The notes under the pieces: generated by a model
Told to the model about the DNA's origin: nothing
Seen by the model: only the letters and a program-made list of their open reading frames with translations
Databases searched by the model: none
Made by a program: the position numbers and the translations under genes
Shown: piece by piece, positions 37,937 to 46,857 of the stretch
Layout of the letters: the number at the start of each line of letters is the position of its first letter
Numbering within the stretch: the first letter of the stretch is position 1
Virus record (IMG/VR): IMGVR_UViG_3300035438_000817
Location: 1-64,000 of that record
Direction: 5' to 3' (one strand)
DNA from: a virus
DNA length: 64,000 bases

Positions 37937-38764
37937 TTAAATTCTACGCTTGGTAGTGCGACGGCTTTCTGGAACCGCACTGCGCTCATTTGTACCACTA
38001 GCCTGTGTTTTAGTTGGCTTAGGAGCACTTTCACCTTTACCTGAACCGTTGCTAGCATCGCCACCAACTTTGTTCTTGAATGATCCAGCACCTTTAACTT
38101 CTGTTTCGCCTTTAGCGCCATAATTTGTTGGCTTCTTTGGGCTAGTAGGAACTGATTCTGAACTACCACTAAAATTAACTGGCTTTGATGCCATACCTTT
38201 TTGACCACTGTTAGCATCTACTGTACTTTTCTTTGATGAACCATCGGCGCCGTCAGTGTGTGTTACTGAAACCTTTTTTAATTCAACGGCTTCCATAACG
38301 TCACTTTCTTGGTCGTCTTTATCATCCATTTGACTACCAAATTCTTCTTCGTCACCACCGAATTCTTGTTCAAATTCAGCCATTAATTGGTCAAGTTTGT
38401 CTTCAAGATCAACAACACGATCTTCAAGTTCTTCTTCTTCGTATTCTTCACCTTCTTCATCACCGTCTAGTTCAACTTCATCGTCAAACTCATCTTCTTC
38501 ACCATCAGTATCATAGTCGCCGTCCATTTCTTCATTATCCATGAATTCATCGTCGTCTTCCATCATTCCTTCCATTCCAATTTCTTCACTACCCATTTCA
38601 TCAGAAACTTCGTCCATCATACCTGTTACTTCATCTTCACTAATTAATGATTCATAAATATCACGAGATTTTTCAACTACAATCTCATGAAATAATTGTT
38701 CTGCTCTTTCATTGTCTTCATTGATAATAAGATCAATAAGTTTTTCAAATTTTGCTGTAGACAT
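37937..38764 (-). CDS. gp67: Prohead core protein, gp67-like with acidic and basic halves
   Basis: 275 residues. The N-terminus (KFEKLIDLIINEDNERAEQL then FHEIVVEKSRDIYESLI) follows the pattern of T4 gp67, and residues about 60-135 are extremely acidic, as in gp67. The C-terminal half (about 165-275) is instead Ser/Gly/Lys/Thr-rich and ends TTKRRI, so it is more than three times longer than T4 gp67 (80) and may combine the roles of gp67 and gp68. Position before gp21 fits T4 order. AAGGAG precedes the ATG and a CTAAATA box lies about 35 bases upstream. Confidence 0.8.
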   Translation of the reverse strand: MSTAKFEKLIDLIINEDNERAEQLFHEIVVEKSRDIYESLISEDEVTGMMDEVSDEMGSEEIGMEGMMEDDDEFMDNEEMDGDYDTDGEEDEFDDEVELDGDEEGEEYEEEELEDRVVDLEDKLDQLMAEFEQEFGGDEEEFGSQMDDKDDQESDVMEAVELKKVSVTHTDGADGSSKKSTVDANSGQKGMASKPVNFSGSSESVPTSPKKPTNYGAKGETEVKGAGSFKNKVGGDASNGSGKGESAPKPTKTQASGTNERSAVPESRRTTKRRI

Positions 38765-38798
38765 TTAAAATCTCCTTATGTAAATGGCTTTGTATTAA

Positions 38799-38806
38799 TA
38801 TTTAGC
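38799..38806 (-). promoter_or_regulatory. Late promoter (CTAAATA type) of the head operon
   Basis: Minus-strand GCTAAATA, 35 bases before the gp67-like ATG and just downstream of a terminator. It would drive gp67-gp21-gp22-gp23. The CTAAATA form also precedes gp26 and gp48. Confidence 0.5.
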
Positions 38807-38811
38807 GAATA

Positions 38812-38838
38812 GCCAAAAAAATAGCGTAATATGTACGC
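38812..38838 (-). terminator. Rho-independent terminator
   Basis: On the minus strand a GCGTA/TACGC stem with a five-base loop is followed by TATTTTTTT. It lies about 35 bases past the stop of the 74-residue gene and separates it from the head operon. Confidence 0.65.
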
Positions 38839-38871
38839 ATTTTATGGGTTTTTTAAATATATAGTATAAAT

Positions 38872-39096
38872 TTACAAACCGCCGCTCTCGGCTGGTGGGG
38901 CACCATATTGTTTTCTGATGTTTTTTAAATCAATCGCTCGTTCATAACTTTGAACTTCGTTCATTTTACGAATCTTGGATATCATACCAAGTGTTAATTT
39001 GGTTTTGCGTGACTCACCCCATTCTGGTTGAGATTTATCATCTTCAACATCTTGATATCCTTGAGGTGCATGTGAGTAAAATTCAAATAGCATCAT
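38872..39096 (-). CDS. Small conserved head-region protein
   Basis: 74 residues, basic in the middle (SRKTKLTLGMISKIRKMNEV) and ending YGAPPAESGGL. Small proteins of this kind are found between gp20 and gp67 in marine T4-like phages; no function is known to me. It has its own late promoter (39118-39125) and terminator, so it is a single-gene unit. AAGGAC lies about 12 bases before the ATG pair. Confidence 0.65.
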   Translation of the reverse strand: MMLFEFYSHAPQGYQDVEDDKSQPEWGESRKTKLTLGMISKIRKMNEVQSYERAIDLKNIRKQYGAPPAESGGL

Positions 39097-39117
39097 GTTA
39101 ATTAAAGTCCTTTATGT

Positions 39118-39139
39118 TATTTATCAAATTTGATAAATA
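39118..39139. promoter_or_regulatory. Back-to-back divergent late promoters in a perfect palindrome
   Basis: TATTTATC at 39118-39125 (minus-strand GATAAATA, for the 74-residue gene) and GATAAATA at 39132-39139 (plus strand, for the homing endonuclease) are separated by AAATTT. This gives a perfect 22-base inverted repeat. Confidence 0.7.
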
Positions 39140-39198
39140 CTATTGTAGTTCGCGGTGATCAGACCCAACTACTCTAATGCTTATTAGGAGCAATCAGC

Positions 39199-39900
39199 AT
39201 GATTATTTATCTAGTAGTCAAAACTCACAATAAAACCGGTTTAAAATACTTATGTCAGACAATAAGAGATCCATTTAAATATAAAGGATCAGGAACATAT
39301 TGGAAACGACATCTTAGAGAACATGGCAATTCTCATTCTACTATAGTAATTAAAGAATGTTTAACAAAACAAGAACTCAAAGAATGGGGAATGTATTATA
39401 GTAAATTATGGAACATTGTTGATGATGTAGATTCATATAACAAAAAAACATGGGCCAATTTAAAACCGGAAGAAGGAGACGGTGGAGCGTCTGGAAAATA
39501 TAGTTCATGTAAAAAACAAGAAGTAAAAAATAAAATTTCTAAAAGTTTAATAAATCTTGGAAATAATCATCCATCTAGAAATAGAACTTCAGAACAAACA
39601 AAAAATTTACGTGACAGAATGAGTGGGAATAATAATTTTGCAAAGAGAAAAGAAATTAGACAAAAAATATCAGAAAATAATCCAATGAAAAGAGAAGATC
39701 AAAAAGATAGACAAAGAGGAAGTAAAAATCCAGCTTATAATTCTACTCTATTTACTTTTAAACACAAAATTACAAATGAAGTCGTGACATACACATGTCA
39801 TGATTTCTGTAAAATAATTTTATCAGATAACGATAGACCAAACATTTGCAAATTAATAAAAAACGAAGCAAAATCCGTAAAAGGTTGGATATTAATTTAA
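39199..39900 (+). CDS. Homing endonuclease-like protein with NUMOD3 repeats
   Basis: 233 residues. The N-terminal ~95 residues (MIIYLVVKTHNKTGLKYLCQ, DPFKYKGSGTYWKRHLREHG) resemble the degenerate GIY-YIG/Hef-type nuclease half of phage homing enzymes. Residues about 110-185 contain several NUMOD3-like DNA-binding repeats (VKNKISKSLINLGNNHPSRN, RQKISENNPMKREDQ, RQRGSKNPAY). TAGGAGCAATCAGC precedes the ATG, with a late box about 60 bases upstream. It lies on the plus strand between minus-strand gp20 and head genes, ending one base from the gp20 stop. The catalytic class is uncertain. Confidence 0.75.
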   Translation: MIIYLVVKTHNKTGLKYLCQTIRDPFKYKGSGTYWKRHLREHGNSHSTIVIKECLTKQELKEWGMYYSKLWNIVDDVDSYNKKTWANLKPEEGDGGASGKYSSCKKQEVKNKISKSLINLGNNHPSRNRTSEQTKNLRDRMSGNNNFAKRKEIRQKISENNPMKREDQKDRQRGSKNPAYNSTLFTFKHKITNEVVTYTCHDFCKIILSDNDRPNICKLIKNEAKSVKGWILI

Positions 39901-39901
39901 A

Positions 39902-41671
39902 TTATACCGGAGGGGGAGTTGCCAATGCACCTGGACTGGCAGTTTGATCATTAGCACCAACTGGAGCAGTAACTTCTGGAGCTATACCTTCTTCTCCTTC
40001 ACTATCACTTTCAATATTGTCGGCAGTTTCCAAATCACTATCAATATCACCAGTACTAATACCAACACTACGTAAATCAGAACCTTTAGCTTCTTGATCT
40101 TCTGGCTCAGATTTCTCTTCTTTCCATAATTTCTGATTTTCTTTGATTTCTTCTTGACTTAATCCCAAGAATCTTTCCATGGCAAATCTAATACTCATAT
40201 ATGGTAAAGCTGCCATAGTAGTAAATGTCTGAACTCTAGATGTATCCAATTCTGATTGACGATAACTAGCAAAGTTTTGTGGTGGAGTAAAGTGAATGTC
40301 AAACAATCCACTATCAATATTAAATCCTCTCCAACGCATAAACAATTTAAACTCTTCATTGAGTTTTTTGCTCATATAACCTTGTAATCGCTCACAATAC
40401 TTATTGAATCTAAACTCTTGAATCATAGCGGTACCAACACGACCATCACTTAATGGTGTTGGATTATCTTCTGGACCAGTTGGCAAGTAGCTACTTGGAA
40501 CACGTAAACCACGTGCCAATCTATTATTGAAGTAACGTAAGTCATCAATCTCACCCAAGTTTTGTCCACCGGGCATAAGTTCTACACTAGATCCACGACC
40601 ATCGGCTGTTACTGGGAAGAAATAATCTTCATTTGTTGACAATGGATTGTAAGTAGCATCAACAATACTTTGACCACCTTGAATACTTGGAATTCTACGT
40701 TGATGAATTTCATCTTTAATACGATTGACAAATGCCATAGCCATATTACTTGGCATATTACCAACGTCAATCTTAAAAATTCTACGTTCTGGTGCTCGTT
40801 GAACACGATAGATCAGAACCGCATCTTCTAACAATTCTTTTTGTTTATAAACTTTGAAAATATTTTCTAATACACTTTGACCAAATGGCCAATAGCGATC
40901 TAGACCTTCTGTCAATGATAAGTGTACAACATGTTTGGCATCAATTGCCATTTCATTAACACCTAAACTAAAACGTGTACCTGTTGTACCATATGGTTCA
41001 TTTGGTACAGTATATGAATATGGTGCACTATATCCAGCAGTTGGTGGTTGTGCTTGAAAATCTGTACTGGTCTTTTCTGCTACCGTTAGATTTTGTAAGT
41101 TTGGATTGATATCTTTAACTACATATTGTTCTGGTAATTTACCTGCACTTTCGTTTACAATAACTTTAACTACTTTAGTTGGATCAACCCAAAACAATTT
41201 GAATGTTTCTGGATCACGTAGAAATACTTGATCACCATATTTTACAGTGTTTCTAAATATTTTGAATGCTCTGACATCCATTTCATTTAATTTACACCAT
41301 TGTTGTAATTGTTTACCAATCAACTCTACTTCAGTTTGTGTTGGTTCACCATTAAAGTGTATATCAAATGGAGTTTTGTTATGTTCATTTAACTGTGTAG
41401 AAAATTCACTTAAAATATCTAAACATCCATTGATTTCTGGATCACAATCCATCATTTCATATTGATTATATCGTTCAATACGATTTGGATGACCAGTATA
41501 TACTTCTGGTAAACGACTTTGATAGTTTCTAAAGGCAAAATTATTATCCCAACCACCTGTTGGTGATTGATTCATACCAGCTCCGCCATTCCAAGAACCT
41601 TCGTTACTGTTGGCTCCTGAAATTGGACTTAGTGATCCGTGTTTATTAGTAAATTTTTTCTTGTATGACAT
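39902..41671 (-). CDS. gp20: Portal vertex protein gp20
   Basis: 589 residues. It has characteristic gp20 segments: MDCDPEINGCLDILSEFSTQ, NTVKYGDQVFLRDPETFKLF, DRYWPFGQSVLENIFKVYKQ, LLEDAVLIYRVQRAPERRIF then KIDVGN, and LRYFNNRLARGLRVPSSYLP. Twelve copies form the portal through which DNA is packaged. The length is slightly above T4 gp20 (524), with a Gly/Asn-rich N-terminus and an acidic tail. A late promoter (41692-41699) lies 20 bases upstream. Confidence 0.95.
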   Translation of the reverse strand: MSYKKKFTNKHGSLSPISGANSNEGSWNGGAGMNQSPTGGWDNNFAFRNYQSRLPEVYTGHPNRIERYNQYEMMDCDPEINGCLDILSEFSTQLNEHNKTPFDIHFNGEPTQTEVELIGKQLQQWCKLNEMDVRAFKIFRNTVKYGDQVFLRDPETFKLFWVDPTKVVKVIVNESAGKLPEQYVVKDINPNLQNLTVAEKTSTDFQAQPPTAGYSAPYSYTVPNEPYGTTGTRFSLGVNEMAIDAKHVVHLSLTEGLDRYWPFGQSVLENIFKVYKQKELLEDAVLIYRVQRAPERRIFKIDVGNMPSNMAMAFVNRIKDEIHQRRIPSIQGGQSIVDATYNPLSTNEDYFFPVTADGRGSSVELMPGGQNLGEIDDLRYFNNRLARGLRVPSSYLPTGPEDNPTPLSDGRVGTAMIQEFRFNKYCERLQGYMSKKLNEEFKLFMRWRGFNIDSGLFDIHFTPPQNFASYRQSELDTSRVQTFTTMAALPYMSIRFAMERFLGLSQEEIKENQKLWKEEKSEPEDQEAKGSDLRSVGISTGDIDSDLETADNIESDSEGEEGIAPEVTAPVGANDQTASPGALATPPPV

Positions 41672-41691
41672 ATCTCATCTTCAATGTCTAG

Positions 41692-41699
41692 TATTTATC
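41692..41699 (-). promoter_or_regulatory. Late promoter of gp20
   Basis: Minus-strand GATAAATA (within TGATAAATAC), 20 bases before the gp20 ATG at 41671 and just past the stop of the tape-measure-like gene. Confidence 0.7.
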
Positions 41700-41701
41700 A
41701 A

Positions 41702-43909
41702 TTAAGCCATTGTTGCTTGCATTTTCTTTTTAGTCATTGAGTTACTTGATTCTAGTAAATCAATTAAAAGAGCAAATTTATCATTAAGATTCATAGACAT
41801 ATTTTCTATATGTTTATTATCTTGAGTTGCAATATTCAATGATCCTGGTAATGATCTTTGAGAAACATTTGTTCCTTTGTCAGATTGATCGGATTCATTT
41901 GTATTTTGTACAATTCCACCGGTGTTAGCTGCAAAACCAGTATCAGATATTAATTCAGACTGAGGTGTGGCTGAGGGAGATTGCGGTAAATTATTTTTTG
42001 GAGCAACAGATGTTGCCGCAACAGTTGGTTTACTTGTTGAGCCAGTAGATGCACTGGAGTTTGTCGCAGATGATGTTACTGCCGATGCTGCTGTTGGAGC
42101 TGCAGGTGATGTTACTGTCGAAGCTACTGCAGTAGATGGAGTTATTTGAGTTGTTGATGAAGTTTTTGGTTGAGTTGGATTATTTTTTTGATATTCTTCT
42201 ATCTGTAATCTAGTTGTTTCATCAAAATCATTTATATTTTTTCTTTTTTCTTCTATTTCATTGGCATAATTTTTTATTTTTAAATTATGTTCTTGTTTTT
42301 TCAATTCTGCTAATTTTTCGTCATACTTTTTTAAAAGTTTTTTTGATTCATCATCAACTGAAGTGCCCATATTAGTAATCAAAGATTCTAATATATCTTT
42401 TTCTGTTGGTGGTTTTAAATTTCTAATTTCTTTTTGAACACTGTTTAATTCTCGCTGAATTTCCAAAGATTTTGGTCCTCCTTTTCCAACCATCTTAGCT
42501 AATTCATCCATAAAATCTTTCATTGTATCGCTCATAACATTCATCAATGTTGCAACGGTTTCACTACTAGTAGCTAATTGTTCCATTCTAATACTAGTAT
42601 CTCTCATGTATGTTTTAGTATCTGCGATTTCAGTATTTAAACCAGTAGATTCTGCTGCAATCTTTTTATTTTTATCTAATTGTTCCTCATATTGTTGTTT
42701 AGTTAATCCATCTTTTTCAGTGATGAATTTTTGCATTTGAGTGTATACTGCATATAATGGATTATCTGAATTTATTACGCCGACTGTTTTTTCTGCATAA
42801 GATACCATTCTTTTATACGTGTCAATCGTTTTTTGAACTGCCTGAAACTCGTCTATTTTTCCAGATGTTAAATCTTTTGTAAGATTCATCATATCGGTTC
42901 CTGCTGCTGCCATCTGACTAAAAAAATCCTTTTCAGCTTGAGTTCTTCCTATTCCAAAATTAGACAATCCTCCTAAAGTCATTTTTGCTAGTTCTGGACT
43001 AGATGCATTTAAAATATGTAAGAAATTTGTTACTGACTTTTTAACTGGTTCAGATAAATCTGTTCTTCCTTGTATACCAAATACATATTCAGCACTATCC
43101 ATTAATTTTTTATTATATTCATCATGTTGTCTGATAGACATTCCAGTTAAATCTGCTAATGTTTTTAGCTCTAATGCATAATTTTCAGTTATTTTTACAG
43201 CATCATCGTCAATTTTAATTTGAGTGCCCTGATATCTTTGTCTTTGATTTAGTGCACTAATTTGAAATTCTGTAAAATCAGTTGCACTAATTCCTAATCT
43301 TTGCATTCGTTTTCTTGTTTCTCTACTATGAATTCCTAAGTCTTCAAGCTTAGCTCTACCGCCCGCAGCTGAACCTCCAAGTAAAGCGATATCTTTTGAA
43401 CTTTTAGTGAACAATGTTTCCATTTCTGAAATACTCATTCCTAATGAAACTCCAGCTTTTTGCATATCAGTAAAACTAGAAACAACTCCATTCTGACTCA
43501 TTTTTTCAAATGAAGCATATGCTTTATCCATTGATCTGATCAAATGAGCCGCAACAGCGCCAGTTGCTTCGGAAGCTGCTCCAAAAAATGCTCCAATTGG
43601 ACCAAATATTCCCAAAAAATTTCCCATAGTGCTAGAAACTAACTCTACAATTGCCGCTAATGGTTCAAAGCTTGAGCCGCTATTCAATAAACTTTTAGTG
43701 AATGTCCCAAACTGAGCAGTTGCGTTTTTGGTAACTCCCTTAAGTTTTTTAAGCATTTCGGCCGATTCTTCTTCTTCCGCTGCAACTTTTGCAGCATTTG
43801 ATGTTAAAATCAGATTGGTGTTAGAATTTTTTAATAAAATTTTATTAAAACTAGATAACTCACTAATAGTTTGTTCTAATTCTGAATTAAAATTGTCAAT
43901 TGTGGACAT
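41702..43909 (-). CDS. Tape-measure-like tail protein 1
   Basis: 735 residues, mainly helical. Residues about 70-135 include hydrophobic, Gly/Ala-rich segments (TMGNFLGIFGPIGAFFGAAS) typical of tape-measure proteins. The domain around 125-300 (AYASFEKMSQNGVVSSF, LGISATDFTEFQISALNQRQ, LADLTGMSIRQHDEYNKKL) has matching segments in the next gene, so the two are paralogues. A coiled coil (about 480-580) is followed by a low-complexity Ser/Thr/Ala linker (590-670) and FAANTGGIVQN, the remnant of a tape-measure C-terminal signature. There is no hydrolase domain. The assignment is by organisation and paralogy. Confidence 0.65.
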   Translation of the reverse strand: MSTIDNFNSELEQTISELSSFNKILLKNSNTNLILTSNAAKVAAEEEESAEMLKKLKGVTKNATAQFGTFTKSLLNSGSSFEPLAAIVELVSSTMGNFLGIFGPIGAFFGAASEATGAVAAHLIRSMDKAYASFEKMSQNGVVSSFTDMQKAGVSLGMSISEMETLFTKSSKDIALLGGSAAGGRAKLEDLGIHSRETRKRMQRLGISATDFTEFQISALNQRQRYQGTQIKIDDDAVKITENYALELKTLADLTGMSIRQHDEYNKKLMDSAEYVFGIQGRTDLSEPVKKSVTNFLHILNASSPELAKMTLGGLSNFGIGRTQAEKDFFSQMAAAGTDMMNLTKDLTSGKIDEFQAVQKTIDTYKRMVSYAEKTVGVINSDNPLYAVYTQMQKFITEKDGLTKQQYEEQLDKNKKIAAESTGLNTEIADTKTYMRDTSIRMEQLATSSETVATLMNVMSDTMKDFMDELAKMVGKGGPKSLEIQRELNSVQKEIRNLKPPTEKDILESLITNMGTSVDDESKKLLKKYDEKLAELKKQEHNLKIKNYANEIEEKRKNINDFDETTRLQIEEYQKNNPTQPKTSSTTQITPSTAVASTVTSPAAPTAASAVTSSATNSSASTGSTSKPTVAATSVAPKNNLPQSPSATPQSELISDTGFAANTGGIVQNTNESDQSDKGTNVSQRSLPGSLNIATQDNKHIENMSMNLNDKFALLIDLLESSNSMTKKKMQATMA

Positions 43910-43927
43910 ATTATTTTCTCATAAAGA

Positions 43928-46777
43928 TTAAGAGGATTTCATTCTTTCTTGTAATGATATTTTATCATTCATTAAATTTATCATTTCATCAACGTTTGAG
44001 TCAATCATACTAATTAAATTAGCTAATAATTTGTCAGATTGTTTTTGTTTTTTACCATAAAACATATTACTATTACCATCATTATCAGGTATAATCATCA
44101 TTCGTTCACGACCATGTAATTCAATTAGATACCCAGTACTTGGACCATCAAATATACCACCAGTTCTGGCGGTTACTTCTGCATGTATGTGACCGCCAGT
44201 CGCTTGGCTAGATGGGTCATTATATTCATCTATTGCTTTTGAAGCACCTGAATTTTTTAAGAAATCAGTTATTTCTTTACTCATTGCTTTTGATATTTTT
44301 CCTCCTCTTGGTACTCCCTGTAAGGTGTAATCAAATGCCAATCCATCTTTATGTGCTGTAGTGCCTCGTTTCATTGTATCATTGAATGCGCTAAATGTTC
44401 CACCAGGATACATATTTTGAAATTTTCTGGCAAGAGCAATTATGTTGTTACTCGCTGATCCACCGGCAATTGCTTCTCCTGGATATTTACCACCTATATT
44501 CAATCCTTGATAGTCTTTTGAGTTGGCAGCCTGACCATTCTGATTATTTTCGTTTTCTTTTGAAATTGCGCTAGAATATATTGAACTTAATTTTTTAGCA
44601 TAATCTGGATCAGTTGCATATCCAGATTTACCCTGAGCAGCTATAGCCTCTGATGCAGTTTTTGCCGCCACCACATCTTTATATCTGGAGTTTGAAGTAA
44701 GTAATCTTACATAATCTGCTGCAGATTCATTCATATTACTATAAGTCATAAATGGCTGGTTTATAGTTACCATTTTACCATTAATAAATTCTTGAGTAGA
44801 TTGAGAATTCTTTCTTTTTCCACTAAAATCTTTTATACCAAAATAGTTATTTCCACCACCTAAACTCTTACCATATCCTGTTTCTAAAGCTGATTGTGTT
44901 GCTCCCAACATTGCAATAGCTTCAGGATTTGGAACTCCAGCTTTTTTTGCTTCTGAATATATTGCAGTATATATATTTTGAAAAAATTCTTTTTGAGGAC
45001 CCTTAAATGACGGTGATCCGCCAGATTGAGATGAGGATGATGAATTAGGTCGCGATCTTTCCGCCTCGGTTTTATATCCTTTTAGTATTTCAAGTTCTAA
45101 TTTTTTTGCAGCAAGTTCTTTTTCTCTTTTTTCCAAATTTCTAAGATTAATATTTTCTAATATAATTAAATTTTTAGTATCTTCTATTTCTTTTTTATCA
45201 GATTTGTCTACAAAATAACCGCTTTTTCCAGCTGCTTTTCTAGCATTTATTTTTTCTTGAGCTTTAATTTGTCTTTTATTATATTCAGCCAACTCGGTAA
45301 TTGAATCTGTTATTTTGTCTCGTACATTATCTTGATCTTCCATTACAATTAAAAGTTCAGGTATATTTTTTCCAACTTGATTAAAAACCCCTTTGATTAA
45401 TGAATTCATTGCCTTAGATATTAATCTCATTGATTTAGTAACCAATGGAATACTCATTGACAATCTTTGAATTGTCAAATTGTTGTCACCCATGTCAATT
45501 CTAGCTCTAGCTAAAGCTTCATCTGTTGTGGTTGGTGGTTTAGTTTTACCCGCCTGAATCATATCTTCTATATCTTTTTGATTTAATTTGGCAAATTGAG
45601 CACCTTTACGTAGTTCAACTGCAACTTTACTATCTAGTGTATCACCGGCCATCATTGCTTGATTCCCTATAACCTGTACATTTTTTACATTGGTTCTTTT
45701 CATGGTATCTACTACATTATTAACTTGACCCAATGGGGAATTAATATGTTTTTGTAAATCTGCTAGAATATCTATGCCAAGTCTACCATAGTGTTGTCTG
45801 ACAACATCAGCCTCATCTGATGTTGCAATGACTCCTTGTTTAAGACCAACCATTAAATCTCTAATACCTTTTTCAGTGATTGGTCCAAATGCAAATTTAG
45901 TTACTTCAAGTAATTTGTTATCTGCTAGATTTTGTTCTATAGTTCGTTTTCCTACAAATATTCTATAACTAGCCTCTTCTTGTCTGGCATCAATTTCTTT
46001 TTGAACTTCTTCTCTTCGTTCACCAGTCATTATACTTATATCAGTAATATTGTTTAAATATTGTTTAAATCTTTCAATATGTTTTGCATCAAATTTTTGT
46101 CGTTCTCCGGTAATTTTTCTTTCATAATCCATATACTTTATCTGACTTGCAGCTAATTCTTTAGTCGTAATTCCAAGTAATTGAAAATCTACTCGTGAAG
46201 TTAATAATGATCCTGATAATTTTTTAAATTCTTGAATCCCGTTAAATGCAGTACCACTCCAAGAAGATAATATTTGACCTTGTCCTTCAAGAAGTTCAGA
46301 TAAATCATTTATTGTAATCATTGTAGATGATGATATATCATCTATTTCATCAAAACTACTTACTAAACCACTTTGACTAAGTTTTTCAAATCCAGTATAT
46401 GTTTTCTCAAATGTTTCAATAGTTGTATTGGCAACTTTTCCCGCAAGTTTAATTGCCTGACCAACAGCTTTACCAACACTACCAAATTTACTAGCCATAC
46501 CACTAGCTAGTGATGTTAGTAATGTTATTGTTTTTGTTAACGGACCAAAACTACTAGAACCAGTAGTTAAACTTTTTCCAATACCAATTAACTCTTGTCC
46601 AAATTTCTCTCCAGAATCAATTAATTTCGCTAATTTTTTCTCTTGATCTTTTTCTTCATTGATTAGTTTTTGTTGACCACGTTCATAACTTGTCATTCCA
46701 GCAGTATTCAAACGAAGTATATCGTTGAAAGACTTTAAATTATCAATATTGATGTTATCTAAATTATTATTGGCCAT
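43928..46777 (-). CDS. Tape-measure-like tail protein 2 with glucosaminidase and M15-like domains
   Basis: 949 residues. Residues about 1-440 parallel the neighbouring gene (TYTGFEKLSQSGLVSSF, LGITTKELAASQIKYMDYER, TDISIMTGERREEVQKEIDA). A coiled coil covers about 490-580. Residues about 595-745 form a GH73/FlgJ-type glucosaminidase: VPNPEAIAMLGATQSALETG (catalytic Glu near 631), YGKSLGGGNNYFGIK. Residues about 770-870 look like an M15-type peptidase: AHKDGLAFDYTL and GGHIHAEV give the HxxxxxxD and HxH zinc ligands. GGIFDGPSTGYLIELHGRER then MMIIPD is a classic tape-measure C-terminal motif. Together this is a tail protein that also breaches peptidoglycan on entry. A late box lies upstream (46819-46826). 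Confidence 0.78.
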   Translation of the reverse strand: MANNNLDNINIDNLKSFNDILRLNTAGMTSYERGQQKLINEEKDQEKKLAKLIDSGEKFGQELIGIGKSLTTGSSSFGPLTKTITLLTSLASGMASKFGSVGKAVGQAIKLAGKVANTTIETFEKTYTGFEKLSQSGLVSSFDEIDDISSSTMITINDLSELLEGQGQILSSWSGTAFNGIQEFKKLSGSLLTSRVDFQLLGITTKELAASQIKYMDYERKITGERQKFDAKHIERFKQYLNNITDISIMTGERREEVQKEIDARQEEASYRIFVGKRTIEQNLADNKLLEVTKFAFGPITEKGIRDLMVGLKQGVIATSDEADVVRQHYGRLGIDILADLQKHINSPLGQVNNVVDTMKRTNVKNVQVIGNQAMMAGDTLDSKVAVELRKGAQFAKLNQKDIEDMIQAGKTKPPTTTDEALARARIDMGDNNLTIQRLSMSIPLVTKSMRLISKAMNSLIKGVFNQVGKNIPELLIVMEDQDNVRDKITDSITELAEYNKRQIKAQEKINARKAAGKSGYFVDKSDKKEIEDTKNLIILENINLRNLEKREKELAAKKLELEILKGYKTEAERSRPNSSSSSQSGGSPSFKGPQKEFFQNIYTAIYSEAKKAGVPNPEAIAMLGATQSALETGYGKSLGGGNNYFGIKDFSGKRKNSQSTQEFINGKMVTINQPFMTYSNMNESAADYVRLLTSNSRYKDVVAAKTASEAIAAQGKSGYATDPDYAKKLSSIYSSAISKENENNQNGQAANSKDYQGLNIGGKYPGEAIAGGSASNNIIALARKFQNMYPGGTFSAFNDTMKRGTTAHKDGLAFDYTLQGVPRGGKISKAMSKEITDFLKNSGASKAIDEYNDPSSQATGGHIHAEVTARTGGIFDGPSTGYLIELHGRERMMIIPDNDGNSNMFYGKKQKQSDKLLANLISMIDSNVDEMINLMNDKISLQERMKSS

Positions 46778-46785
46778 TTTTGCTC

Positions 46786-46793
46786 ACTAAATA
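46786..46793 (+). promoter_or_regulatory. Late promoter (CTAAATA type) of gp26
   Basis: ACTAAATA followed by GTG, about 65 bases before the gp26 ATG. The same CTAAATAGT occurs at 53245 before gp48. Confidence 0.45.
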
Positions 46794-46818
46794 GTGTCTG
46801 AATCAGTGCACTTATAAG

Positions 46819-46826
46819 TATTTATT
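46819..46826 (-). promoter_or_regulatory. Late promoter of the tape-measure-like genes
   Basis: Minus-strand AATAAATA, 42 bases before the ATG at 46777, in the divergent gap shared with gp26. Confidence 0.55.
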
Positions 46827-46857
46827 CTACTATTTTTATCGTTAAAAAGGAACCAAA

